From Nymphalis io (Eukaryota > Arthropoda > Insecta > Lepidoptera > Nymphalidae): DNA of 64,000 nt. This document shows positions 23,211 to 36,400 of this stretch, piece after piece. The stretch lies in the NCBI RefSeq assembly GCF_905147045.1, contig NC_065903.1:10292001-10356000 (forward strand). The letters run 5' to 3'. The position numbers and the translations under genes are program-made. Under the pieces are notes generated by a model. It made no database searches, had not been told where the DNA came from, and saw only the letters and a list, made by a program, of their open reading frames with translations. The first letter of the stretch is position 1. Every line of letters starts with the position of its first letter.

Positions 23211-24618
23211 TTATAGGCAATCTACTTATATAATATCTTCGCTCCCCCCCCTTTCCCCCTCGTGGTTCAGGTGCTAGATAAAGGACTACCTTTATTGATA
23301 CTAATCAAGTAGTATCTAAAAGTTTCTTTGTTAACACACTATGCAATCTTAAGACTTGGTAACTACTGTAATAAACAAATAAAAATAATTAAAAATAAAT
23401 CATTAATTATTACTTTATTGAATTTATCTGATGGAACTTTCGCTCAACAATTGTTAAAAACATTTACTTACATACATTTTCATTTCGAACGAAAATACCG
23501 CAAAAACAGTAAGACGGAAAAACAATTGGTCGTTTGAAAACATAAGCTTCATGCCTTTGTAACTTTAAGCGTCAGCGTTTAAATTATATAATTGCTTATT
23601 TTAATGAATCTTATAATATTAAATGAACAAATCTTGTTTATATATTTATTAACGATTTCGCTCCAATTTTGTATTTAGATAAGGTTTATAAATTTATCTG
23701 TATTTAAAAAAAAAAAAAAACAGAACGAATCTCAGTCGGCTGATGTACTATGTAATTGTATTATTAACTGTTTGATATTAGTTCACTGTACTTAAGGCAT
23801 TTAAAAAAAGTTAAATAAAAATACATGATTTCAAATCCGACAAACAGTGTCGAAATCAACTAATCTGAATTTATTCTTATAAGATAGTCAAAAAAAATAC
23901 TTTATTAAATATATAATAATTAAAATTCAAATCAAAGTTTATTAAATTATTAAACTATATATAGAACAGAGATAAGAATAACAGATAAGGTAGTATATAT
24001 AGATTTAAATGATATATGAGGTATGTATTTAAATGATATATGAGGTATGTATTTCTCACAATTTAAAGGCTATTTCCTGATACTTAAATCTTGAAAAGGA
24101 ATTCATGAGATGCCAACAATAGGCTGTTGAATTCGTTATTGTTAACGCGTACCAACACGTACGTAGTCTACGTATCAAGACTTCAAGATCAAGAGTGTAT
24201 ATAAGAGTTTTTTTTAATAAAATAAATATATTTTTCTTTTATATTAGAATAATCTAACAAGATATAGGAACGAAGTTTAAAAAGTATACGCACTACGTAC
24301 ACACAAGGGCGTAGGGAGCGACGATGGACGCTATCTTACGCCGTTGTGTTGCCTGCAAGTCAAGCCAATACATGTGTTACATAAAAAAATATTCACACGA
24401 TCCCACCTTAAGAATCTTCAGTACACAGTAGCACTAGATTGCCGAGCTTGAATAACAGAGATTCGAAACGCATGTAGACAACATTATCAACGGATGTTCG
24501 ATTGGCTAAGTACGTGCAGAGAGATCGATTTGTATATTAACATTGTATTTATATAATTGGTCTAGTGGCTATGACATGGCATTTGTTCTAAGATTCTTAC
24601 CAGGATAATAATAATAAT
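23211..24618. repeat. AT-rich DNA with a 24-base tandem duplication
   Basis: At about 24003-24051 the unit ATTTAAATGATATATGAGGT plus ATGT occurs twice in tandem. Otherwise no gene or known repeat. Confidence 0.5.
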
Positions 24619-24930
24619 GGTCTTCACACCGATTTCTGCCACGGCTGCCAATCACAAGAGAGATTAGCAAACACAGGTGCAATCTCTATTCCCTAACTGT
24701 TGTAATTATGGAACGGCAATCCAACACGACCGGAAAGAGTTCAGGTACAGGATCAATGGCTTTACGTGCCTTCCGAAGCACGGGAGTGTACCAACTTCCA
24801 AGTCCGGGCTGCTATTGAGAATCGACAGAAAAACCCAATAACTTTTTATTAGCCCGACCTGGAATTTGAACCCAGGACCTCGGGGTCTGCGGCTTTATAA
24901 ATAGCTACTAAATCAGTGAGTCATTATTAT
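24619..24930 (-). repeat. SINE-C, near full-length copy
   Basis: CACGGCTGCCAATCACAAGA through AGTTCAGGTACAGGATCAA to GAATTTGAACCCAGGACCTC (B box) and the eroded head ATAGCTACTAAATCAGTGAG. Confidence 0.75.
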
Positions 24931-24949
24931 TGCCAGGATAATATTATAG

Positions 24950-25035
24950 TGCACAAGACTGTGCCCAAACACGAGTGCCCTTACAATTCACGCTCATAAT
25001 ACGATGGGACGACAACTCCAGCACGATCGAAAATA
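24950..25035 (-). repeat. SINE-C fragment
   Basis: GTGCACAAGACTGTGCCCAA and CTCATAATACGATGGGACG match the body of SINE-C. It lies just past the preceding copy in the same orientation. Confidence 0.55.
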
Positions 25036-25039
25036 TTTC

Positions 25040-25262
25040 AAAGTTATATTTTTATGCATAAATAAAAATCATATTAGTATATTTGTAAACTATGCTTTCC
25101 TAAACCATTCATCCGATTATGATTAAACTTTGTTGTAGTGTTACGAGACACCCAGCGCTCGCACAAAAAAAAACTAAGAATTTAAAACTTAAACTAAATA
25201 CATTCCATATAAATGTTTTATGTAGGACCTTCTACCCGTGCAAATCCGGGACACGTAGCTAG
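25040..25262 (+). repeat. CTAG-ended dispersed repeat, plus copy
   Basis: Contains TTCCTAAACCATTCATCCGA and TTATGATTAAACTTTGTTGT. It ends CCGTGCAAATCCGGGACACG then TAGCTAGT, with CTAG at about 25259-25262 following a GC-rich stretch that could fold. Confidence 0.5.
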
Positions 25263-25780
25263 TATATAATATAGTCATAAAAATACATTCAGCTCGTCAT
25301 AACTCTAACTTCCCATGCTTCGTGTTTGCGCAACAAATTAATCTGATCACTATAATTTGATACCGCTGTCTCCTGTCAGGTGTCAAGCAACGCAACGATA
25401 AATACAATAATTTATTACATTTAAAACAACGCAATTAATAGTTTGTAGCGAAATCGTTCATCCATCAAATCTGATTAGCGAGCAGATACAATACTCATTG
25501 TTTAATTCTAGACTAGGGTTGTCAAAATTTAGAAATATTTAATTATGACAACACTTCGAAATTATTCTTAGACTTATGTCCGTACTAGTTTAAGGTTTTT
25601 GAATGAAGTAAATATGGGTCTCGCCTCTACAATAAAGACCAGAGTCTTACTTCGCTATTTTTAATGCTTTGTCAGAGCGTCTCAGAGAGTGACATAAGGA
25701 CATCCCAAGGTTAATATGTTAACCACATAATTAATTAAAAAGTTATTGTTACCGAAATCACTTTTGGACTTATCACTCGT

Positions 25781-25850
25781 ATCGTAACAACCTGTGAATG
25801 TCCCACTGCTGGACTAAGGCCTTCTTTCCCTTTTTGAGGAGAAGGTTTCC
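25781..25850 (-). repeat. SINE-A, 5'-truncated tail fragment
   Basis: CGTAACAACCTGTGAATGTC to GAGGAGAAGGTTTCC, about 70 bases. The rest of the SINE is absent. Confidence 0.7.
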
Positions 25851-26545
25851 TTCTCATCACTCGAAGTGACAAATAATTTTAAAAACAATTCATCGCAATC
25901 ACTAAATAAATTGAGCCTCGTTTTTTAGCCTTTTATATATTATCTACAGCATTTGCTTTTTTCCTCTTAACTATATACAGAAGGAAACAAATAAACAGAT
26001 TATTTAGATAAAAAATAATAAATAACTTAAAAATGAATTAGTTATCTGTGCAATCAAAGTACATAAAAAGTATTTTTGTCATCCATAATAAAACCCTTCT
26101 TAAATGTTAAGCAACACGTCTTTGAGAGATTGTAAAGTATAGTTAAAAAATGCTCAATTAATAGATTGCTCAATTAATGATCAATCTTGTGTAAAGTCAA
26201 GGTTATAAAAAATAAAACGACTATTAAAAATATATGTTCATGGAGATATTATTGTTAAGGTAACACACACACTGAAAAGTCTGACGTCCTATAAATTTGA
26301 TTATAATCCACCGCTACAACGGATAAATCAGTAAAGAGAATTACATACGTCCAAGTGTGCCACATTTGACCCATCATTTTATTTTGTAAACTATTATATG
26401 TCTTTTACTAATTCCATAACTGCGTCGATTCGAAATTCTGGTTTGCGCCAGTAAAAGTTGTTGAGTGAACCAGTGCGGAAACCATAGAGTTAGCTAGTAG
26501 TACCAGGCACAGTTCCGAAATATCGATAGATAGGATTATATTTTT
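25851..26545. other. AT-rich intergenic DNA, nothing recognised
   Basis: No supported gene or repeat. Confidence 0.35.
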
Positions 26546-26908
26546 CTATAGAATAGGCAGACGGACGAGCATATACCACCTGATGCTAAGTGGTCACCAA
26601 CGCCCATAAATTAGCATTTCTTACAATGCCAATGTCTAAGGGCGTTTGGTGACCACTTACCATCAGGTGGCCCATATACTCGTCCACCTTCCTATTCTAT
26701 AAAAAAAAAAAATTTTAACCATCGCTTACATCGCCAATGCGCCACCAACTTTGGGAACTAAGATGTTATGACTCTTGTGCCTATAATTACACTGGCTCAC
26801 ACCCTTCAAACCTGAGCACAACAATACTAAGTACAGCTGTTTTGCGTTAGAGTATCTGATGAGTGGATGGTACCTACTCAGACAAGCTTGCACAAAGCCC
26901 TATCACCA
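26546..26908 (-). repeat. Composite SINE-B: antisense copy with a nested sense 3' end
   Basis: The host copy reads antisense from TATAGAATAGGCAGACGGAC (26546) to about 26624, and resumes at TTTTAACCATCGCTTACATC (about 26713) to the end near 26908. Between lies a sense-orientation SINE-B 3' end of about 88 bases (TTCTTACAATGCCAATGTC ... CCTATTCTATAAAA plus A run). The nested piece is strongly 5' truncated and retains its A tail. The facing 3' ends form an inverted repeat of about 60 bases. Confidence 0.7.
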
Positions 26909-28566
26909 TGAACCCTCATAGCCTTATCATGCACCTGTATTTACGCAAACATTTGTACAATATATCCCGCACAGATGGCTCACCTCCGTTTAGAATGACT
27001 GTAGCCTCAAATCGATCAAGAGGACATTATTAAAAACAAAGCATTACTTTTTAATTTTAATTTATATGACTAACGTTACCAGTGTGAAGTAATTTTTTTT
27101 TTCATATATAACTTTATATAAAATATGTATTTGAAAGCCGATATCTTTTGCGTCATTTATTTCGAGATATATATGAAGTACATAGTAAATCACGGTTAAT
27201 CGAACACTTTCATGTTTTAGAAACTTTGGATGGACATCTTAAAATATCAAAATACTATCTAGAGATGACAAACAGCTGAAGGTGCCAGTAATAATGATTG
27301 AGTAGTACTAACTACAATTGAGATAGTCCAGTAGTTAAAACAACCGAACCGTAATCGATGTTTCAAACCCAACCTTGATTAACTCTTGCGTGCTATTTTA
27401 AACCTGATGGTATAAAGCGATAAAACGCATTACAAAAACTCTATCAAAACATTGCAAGTAATTTGGTTTTGCGATACAATCGGTACTATAATTGTAATGA
27501 TTTCGTAATTGTAATCGATGTTTTAAATCTCAATTGCTGTGTTTTTTATGCCTATAACTATGGAAGTGAACATATATAATATTATATTATCATAGAGAAG
27601 GTTTTTATACTATCTACTTTGTTTTAAATCCCTGCTAAATGGCGCAGCATAATATTTATATACAGTTAAACCGCTTACTATAATAATTTGTTTGTATACG
27701 AACAACACGAAAACGGACAAGGTTATACATGGCTTTACTATAAAAATAAATTATTTAAAATTTCGCCAAGGAAACAAACAGCTCTCCGCGTCAAACGCGG
27801 GCGAAGCAACGAACGGAAACTAATATTGAATAAAAAAATATTTTCATGTGTCCCTCGTCTTATGAGAATGGAAATGATTTGAAAGCGCTTGTAAATGGTT
27901 AATGAGTTAGTGTTGAACACACGCAACACTTGAGCCCGGCAATACGAGAGATATCACTATTCATGTAATCACCAAGTAACTGACCAATTAGACTTGCATA
28001 CAGATTAAACAAACTAACATCAATGAATACCATTGTATGCAAACAGCGATTTCTTCAATAGAAAGTGCATTTGAATTGCAATTCGACTGACTCGCTATGC
28101 AGTCCTAATGTTATATTTTTGTATATTTTGAAGATATCGTTAGCTATATCTGTTTCTAGGATATTAATACTGTTTTTTATTTTATATGATTGGATTACTG
28201 ACAAGAGTATAGACCATGCCACATATCAATCTATATCAAAATACTTGTTTTGTCATTGTTCCTATCCTTACAGTTGCGTTTACTTTACAAATCATCAAAC
28301 TTCAAGACTATAGTTTAGTTTTTTTTCCATATTAATCTATTTTTTAAAAATGTTGAATTACGTATTCTATTTTATTACAATTTTAATGAAAAGATTAATT
28401 AGATTTACGTTTTTATGAGAATGTAATTCGTTCAAAATAAAATTTACAAGAACACAAACATTTGTTTCCGTTTCCGACTTTATTTCTTCTAACCAATATT
28501 ATAAATACAGAAGTTGGCGTATCCAGGTTTTTGTTACTCAATCATATATGTTGTAAATATTAATAC
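26909..28566. other. AT-rich intergenic DNA, no gene seen
   Basis: No supported gene. A scrap of the CTAG-repeat wording (GCGTCAAACGCGGGCGAAGC) lies at about 27788-27807. Confidence 0.4.
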
Positions 28567-28645
28567 AGTTGGCCCGACCTGGTTTGAAAGCAGGACCTCG
28601 GGATCTGCGGCTTTATATCTAGTCACTAGACCAAAGAGGTAGTCA
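28567..28645 (-). repeat. SINE-C head fragment
   Basis: CCCGACCTGGTTTGAAAGCA, GACCTCGGGATCTGCGGC and ATCTAGTCACTAGACCAAAG give the tRNA-like head in reverse. The body is missing. Confidence 0.65.
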
Positions 28646-28739
28646 ATACACCATTACATGGTGTCAACGAAAATATTACTGGCTTTTGATTAAAAACATG
28701 AGTTATATTTTTCAAAGAAAAAAAAAAAAAAAATCCCAC

Positions 28740-28928
28740 GAGCTGATGAAACTATCATATATTCTGTATTTCCTTTAAGCTTGCTCCACAAATGGGCAAG
28801 GGCTCCTCAAAAATAAGGTCTATAGGCTTCTTATGGCCGGCAACGCATCAGCAAATCCCTTACAAACGTCGATGGGTGACGATAACCACTTACATGGAAC
28901 TGCGCTTACTATCTATTCCGTAGAAAAA
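28740..28928 (+). repeat. LINE 3' untranslated fragment, degraded
   Basis: CTTATGGCCGGCAACGCATC, then CGTCGATGGGTGACGATAAC and CACTTACATGGAACTGCGC, follow the order of a common lepidopteran LINE 3' end (GCCGGCAACGCAC ... GGGCGGCG ... CACTTA-CATCAGGTGA). Only the tail region is left. Confidence 0.4.
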
Positions 28929-28940
28929 ATCTTTTATTTA

Positions 28941-29088
28941 AAATCTTAGTTCCCAAGGTTGGTGGCGCATTGGCTATAAGCGATGGTTGACATTTCTTAC
29001 AATGCCAATGTCTAAGGGCGTTTGGTGACCACTTACCATCAGGTGGCCCATATGCTCGTCCACCTTCCTATTCTATATAAAAAAAAAC
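28941..29088 (+). repeat. SINE-B, 5'-truncated copy
   Basis: Begins at AAAATCTTAGTTCCCAAGGT and ends CCTTCCTATTCTATATAAAA plus A run. The loss of the 5' half is typical of target-primed reverse transcription. Confidence 0.8.
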
Positions 29089-30476
29089 ATCAGTTAAAGA
29101 AACACTGCAAAGTTAAGTTTAACAAATTTGTCCCTTGATGGGCAATCCGATCGTGTTGTATTGAAAGCCGACGAAAACAATAATTTCAAGCGAATTTTCG
29201 ACTATATATTAATATATTCTATACATTCTAAAGTTTATATTACCTAATAAACTTATATACTTCGAAAGTTGATTGTGTACTGTATGATAAACAAACACAA
29301 AAACGATGATTGTGTACATGAAGTTGTTGAATTTAAACTGCACACAATTAATGTACGTCTAATTTCAAGTTTCGAACAGTTAAATAAGTTATTCTCTATT
29401 CGAAACTCGATTGATTTGAGTTAAATAAAAATGAAAATACTCTTTGCTATAAACATCTATGTTAAGTGACTGCACACTGATATGCAAATATTCTTTCGTC
29501 ATTATTAATTCTAATATAATTTCACGTGAAACGTGCAAAAAAAATAATACTTCCCATTATTATAACGTCTAGTATCAGTCATTTTTTGTACTAACTTCTT
29601 GACCTGAATCTAATTAATCAGAATCGAAATTGATCAGTGGTTAGGAATGAATTATATTAGGGCTGTCAAAAATAACTTACTTAATAGAAGAAGTATACTC
29701 ATTTTATACAATGTTTTAATTTGATTCAAAACATCAATAATACTTCTTTTCATTTTAAATATTAAGACGAAATAAAAATTATTTTATTAAAATCATATTA
29801 ATTTATAGTCAATTTTATTATTTATTATCAAATAAAATTGACAGCCTTATCTTAAAAATATGATAGAACATCGTGTCGGAGAATGTCCAGCGAGAGTGAT
29901 CTCATTCACGATCAGGATGATTCGATACAAAATTGCATATTATCTTGTCGATGGGTCACTCGATAACAACATTGATGCCGAACGATTATTCGATCACTAG
30001 GTTTTAAGGTTAACAGCCGGCCTGAGTGAAGTGAACTCTTATCGATAATCGTTTATCGACATATTTTATTCGACATCTTGTAATTAAAAAGATTATTATC
30101 AGTAATATAATATTAATTAAATACCATAGCTTCATAAATTTTCTTATCTTATCAATTCGAATGAATTACATTAAAATAAACGTGTGAACCGGTAATCGAA
30201 TCTTTTATTGCTTAATAGTAACATAAACTATATCTAAAATCGAATTCCTATCAAAACAGTGGACTGTATAGGTCAATATCGCTACCAAACCGCAAATTAC
30301 TCGCTCAAGGTTATCATAAAAGGTCAATAATACTATACAATCCATTCCTTTGTTGCAGATCGACCTACAAAGCTCATGGTGGTATCGACGAATATGACAT
30401 GAGATTGGGCTGAACAGTGGGGATGATGGCGCGCAGTTGAATTTAAAAATGTTACTGTGTGTGTGACAAATTGAAA
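29089..30476. other. Upstream region of the two-helix membrane gene
   Basis: AT-rich, with no other gene. The promoter and transcription start of the downstream gene should lie here or further upstream, but no TATA box or initiator can be singled out. A non-coding upstream exon cannot be excluded. Confidence 0.35.
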
Positions 30477-33400
30477 ATGGCAAATAAAGTTAAAAACAAT
30501 CACTACGTGGCGACGCACCGTTCGGGGATCGATTCGCCCTCGTCCGGGGGCTACTTGCATCGTTCGTCAAGAGATGAGAACGACAGCCACCGAGCGCCCT
30601 CTGAGAGGACGCTTTCAGAATATACGGTAAGTTATTACGTGTCAATTTTTTTTTCTATCGATGTCGGTCACTACGGCCACCCTCAATGGACATGTTACAG
30701 TGTACAAGTATGTACACAAACATAGGTGCTCTCCTTATATTTAATAATAATAATAATTTATTTATTCAAGTGATAAGATTTTTTATTTATTTAATGGAAC
30801 GGCGATCCGACACTAGCAGAGAGAGGTGCAAGATCAACGGTTTTACCAAAACAGTGAAAATTTCAATTTATATTTTTGGTTAACGGCCATTGATCTCGGG
30901 ACTTCTAGCCTTCTAAAACTATCTAGAAACAAGGAAGCTGTTAATTCCAAGCTTATCTTACTGATGTCACCCATAAGTCACTAGTTATTTCAATGCCAAA
31001 CAGCAATAATTTGTATTACAATAATTACGGGCATAATATATAGAACATCTTAACTTCTATCCCACACACACGGCACATTGAAGGTGTAAAAACATCAAAA
31101 TGTATATTATATAAATAAAAACTCAAACTAAAAAATGAAATTCAATAAATTAAAAAAAAAATCGAAATGAATTCAATAAGGACAAAATAATAATAAATCT
31201 GCAACGTAAAAAAATACTATTATAATTTTTGTATTAATTTTATCTATAAAAATTAATATATATTTAAACAAAAGAAAACATAATAACATAATACATGCTA
31301 AGGTATATATAACACGCTCGACGAAGCACGCAAAAACAATTCAGAACAAAACACGAATCAATTATAATTAACTTACAATAACGTGTTGAATTCGACACTT
31401 TAGTTATACACTTGTGTTAATTAATATTCTTACTACCCTATTATAAATGTGAAAGTTTATATGTTTGAATGTTTGTTATTCAATCACGCAAAAAAGCCTG
31501 GACGGATTTGAATGAAATTTGGAATAAGGACGGCTTTTTTGTACATAGCTAGGCGGACGAGCATATGGGCCACCTGATGGTAAGTGGTCACCAACGCCAA
31601 TAGACCTGATGTCTATTGTAAGAAATGTTAACCATCGCTTACATCACCAATGCGCCACCAACCTTGGGAACTAAGATATTATGCCCAGTGGCGGCCTTAG
31701 GGGGTGGCGAACAGGGCAATCGCCCGGGGCCTCGCGCAACAACCCAAGCAAATTTTAAAAAATATAGATTTTTTAACTATATTTTTTTTTATTTAAAACT
31801 TTTGATTTTGATCCTTAATTACTCAAAACATATATGAGGAATTCGATGACACAAGATCGGCTTTCAGCCCTTGCTATTCTTTCAATCGAAAATGACGTAG
31901 CTCATTCGTTAGATTATTGTGCTTTAATTAAAGATTTTAGTCTTAGGAAAAGCCGCAAACATCAATTTTAAATTTTACCATCTCTGTATTTGTTAATTTT
32001 GTAAAAGTTTCAATATAAAATATTTTAAAACTCAAACTATATTTATTTGTATAACTTTAGCATTTCTCCTCAAACATGTCAAATACCTAAATCAAACAAC
32101 CGGGCCTACTTTTGCATCACATACTTTTCACGAAGGACAAAGGGCCTCGCAAAAGACCTGCCGCCCGGAGCCTCGCAATGGGTAAGGCCACCTCAAGTTA
32201 TACCCCTTATGCTTGTAATTACACTGGCACTCACCCTTCAAACCGGAACATAATAATAAGAAGTACTGCTGTTTTGCGGTAGAATATCTGAAGAGTAGGT
32301 GGTACCTACCCAGACGAGCTTGCACAAAGCCCAGTAAGCTTATCACCTGATTTAAATCATATACGTCTTGCAATCTCACGTCACGCCACCGCCTCCCGGT
32401 GAACTCGGGCGAACCCGCATGCGGAAGCTAGCTTAACAATAGACATAAAAGGCGTTTTGACGCGGTCCCATTTGCGTTCCGCGTTGACGTAGAGCGATTT
32501 ACTTTACGTAAATCACTAGGTATGTCCGCAATCCAACCAACAAATTAAATAATTCCATATGTATTTATCTTTTTTGTTTATGGTAATTATTCCTTTATCT
32601 TTGCTAAGTCAATCAAAATACTTTTGAGATAAACATTTGAGATAAGTTTTTTATTTTCACAGAATAGTTATAGGCGAACAGACAAATGGGTGGCCCTATT
32701 GGTAAGTGGCCCACCGCCTATAGACATTGCCAGTGTAAGAAAAATTAACAGTCCCTTACACGCCAACTAATATGTTATGTCCCTCGTGCCAATAATTACA
32801 CAGGCTCACTTCAAACTGTGGTACAATATCTGATGAGTAGACAAATCCCTAGTAGCAAATTTATTATTAGACTTATAGTGTTCATTAATAAGTAACCAAT
32901 TTAACGCTTCCAAAACGAATAAAATATTAAAATCAAAAATCAGAATTGATTTCGTACTATATTTATTAATTACAATTTTCCACTGAGCACGTACCTACCT
33001 TATATAGATTAAAAAAAAATAATAGCTACTGTGTAAATCATCACTGCCTGGAATGGTGACAAGAATGCTAACTTTTTGCTTGAATGCTCAGCCCTCCTAT
33101 AACAATAGTGCTTCAAAGTACACGAATATAAACAAAATATAATAATACGTACATATATGTGTATCGTTATTGCGAAAGTGAATATTAACATGTAAATTAT
33201 TTTTAAAAAAGTGAAAAATTATATATTTATGTCCTAAAACAATGAGTAAATTTTAAGTCTTGTAACTAATTAGTATTTTAACTTCATCTAACTTTAGAAA
33301 CAAAGTCACGTTGAAGGAACCAAGGTAACAGCAAATGGCGCAGATCATATAAACATATAAACATTTAAACACGTTGCAGATTATTTCGACCACACATCAA

Positions 33401-36400
33401 ACGCATTTGAAACCGATTAAAACGGCTTGAAAACACATAACACAGCTGGAATGCTCAGCTCGTATTGACACATAACGTTTCAATAACCATCTAAGAAATA
33501 AACGCAAGCGATTTCACAAAATCGATCATCTTCTATTTTTTTTTAAATTTAGGGATGTACTTTTTTATTTAGATTACATGTAGACAATTTCCATTGAATG
33601 AAAAATATTATTCAAAATCGGACTACTCAGTATATATATATATACATAATTGAACATATATATGTATCAATGTAACTTTTTATAAAATAATTTATAATAT
33701 TTTATACTGTCTGTGTCGCGTCGATTTGAAAACCTCCTCCGTTCGTATTCGTCGGTTACACATCTATCCTTAAAAACTGTGTATAAATTCATATTTATAA
33801 CTTATTGCCTCAACCATTTATTTATTATGTGAATATTTAATATTTAATGTTACTCACATCTTTAAATACAATTAATCGCTAAATTCGTTCAACAATTCTA
33901 TAATTATTATGTCTAGACATTTTCCTGTGACTCATAATTTTGTCTCGAAAATTCCATTAAGAAGTCAAGAGGTAAAGCCTCCGACGTTGTCGTAAATTTA
34001 GACATTTTTTTTAGTTGTTTTGTATAATATGTTGCATAGGATTCATACTAGCTCCTAACCAATTTCGGCAACTGCGGCCAACCTCAAAACCAGCTAACTA
34101 TGTAGGTCATTATAATGCACAAGTGTGTGCGCAAACACAGGTGCACTCTCTATTCCCTCACTCTCATAATTCGATGGGACGGCAACCCGGTGTTAAAAAA
34201 AAGAGTTCAGGCGCAGGACCAATGGCTTTACGTGCTTCAAGAGGCACGGGAGTGTACACATTTCCAAGCTTCCAGACTCCGGGCTGCTACTGAGAATCTT
34301 CGGCAGATAACCTAATTTGTTTTTTCCATAGAGAAAATTTTATATTTTAATCAAACACAACCCTCGAAAATATAATGTAATTTTTATATAATATAAATAC
34401 AATATTTTATTTTTAACTGGATTTACCCTTGCAAAAACAAATGAATTTGATTAAAAATAAAATATAAAAGTTTTCACAAAATAATTAAATGAAACAATTA
34501 AATTGCAAATAAAATTCCAAATATTATTTCCATTGCGCAATTTTCTTATAAAAAAAAAAAACAAATCACTCTCAAAAACAAGTTAGTAAATAATTTTCAT
34601 TTTTAGAAAGTTAGTATACTCGCGTATGTTATACACCAATCAGAAAATCAACATACGCTACTCGCCGACATTTATATTGTTGTTCGAGTCGCCCCTATTT
34701 CAAGTCGTAACAACGTTTATTGCAAATGAAGTAGTTATAACCCGTTCTATTACGCGTCGGGTCGCTTTCGCAATTAATTCATGATTTTAATTAAATAAAT
34801 GCAACAAGCTTTCATATTTAACGAAGGGTCTATGATTTACTTGCCTGTTCGCTTACAATAAAGTTTGGATTTCAGTGTTAAATGATTCTGGAGGCAATTC
34901 TTTTCTAGATCCTTTCGACTTTCGAAGTTTGCCTAAGCAAAATTACTCTTATTAATTATTCCATAAAACTTTTAGAAACAAATAATATTAATTAAAGTTA
35001 AATTATTAAATAATGCCTAATTGCTTTTAAACTTTTTAGACGATAGACGAGAGGACCCGTTCTCCTTCTGGTGGCGAGCACAGGAATGGTCGACGGCATC
35101 CCACCAATGGATCACCAAGGGACTCCGGCTCAGAGGTCTACGTCACCAGCGCTGCCTACCGACCGCCCTCTGAAATTAGGTAACAAAATTACCAAAAGCT
35201 GAATGCCCGATTGAAAAGGTCTTATCCCTTGGTTCGAAATACTCTACCCAAGTAATAGGTCATATATTCTATAACTAACAAGCAATGCTAATATGTCTAT
35301 TCGGCCTACCATAAAACTAGATCTTAGGGAATCCTTTCACTGTGTCGTTTATTTACCTCAATATAATTTGATTTTTATAAAATACCGATACACGAACATG
35401 AAGTTCACGCTTGTCACGTCAATAGTTTATATTTAAGCCAAATGAAACTGCAAAACGCAGGTATGTAGTAATATTATAAACAAAAAGTTCTTTAAGACGC
35501 GATTCTGGATTCTGGTTTATGTTTTATAAATTGTATATAGGGTAAGTAGTTTTTTTCTGTCAGGCATTGCAAAAAACGTCCCTTTATATATTTTCGTGTG
35601 TTCGCTATACATATATATGACAAATATTTCAAAACAAACAATTTTCTATCAGCCTATGTCGTCGCTAAAATTGCAGAAAGACAACTAAAAAATGTATAAT
35701 TCCGACATGGTCTGTAAAAGAATTAATTCGCAAGTGTGATTGTCCATAATTTACTGTTATTCAACAATGGTTTATTTTATAAATACAACATTGATTACTT
35801 TGTAAATATATCATTAAAAAGAAAATTGTCGTAGATAACACCGCTATGTTATTTTAGTAAGGCAATTCCTATAACAATTCCTCGTATTCGAGCCAAAAGA
35901 TCACGTAACGTGTCAAGTTATGGAAATATTCCCATCCCAACGCAAGTGAGCGTTTAACAGATAAGTCAAAAAAAACTTTTTATTGAAAACCTACAATGCC
36001 TTTATATAAATATATAATATAAATAGTTAATTTGTCTTGATTATTTCTTAGCAATTGTATATGTACTTTAAGAGTTCGTTGTAATTTCACCCCTGAGTAC
36101 TAGATGGCGCTATGTAACAATTTTAATTGATCGATTTGAGTTTTGTTATATTAAGAGAATTTTAAAAAAGTGTGTTTGAATGAATTATACTTTAGCTGAT
36201 AATTAATGTCATTTAAAAAAAAACGCAGCGTTTCACACGTCGGTCGGCTTCGATAACCGCGAAACAAAACCATTACATTAAACGCCAAGATTGATGGCAA
36301 ATTACCGATAGAAAGCGCAATCGGTGCAACGGTGTGTGGCTCATCCACACCACATACATGCTCATACTATAAGGGTCCGTTCACACAGACCGGCTCGGAG

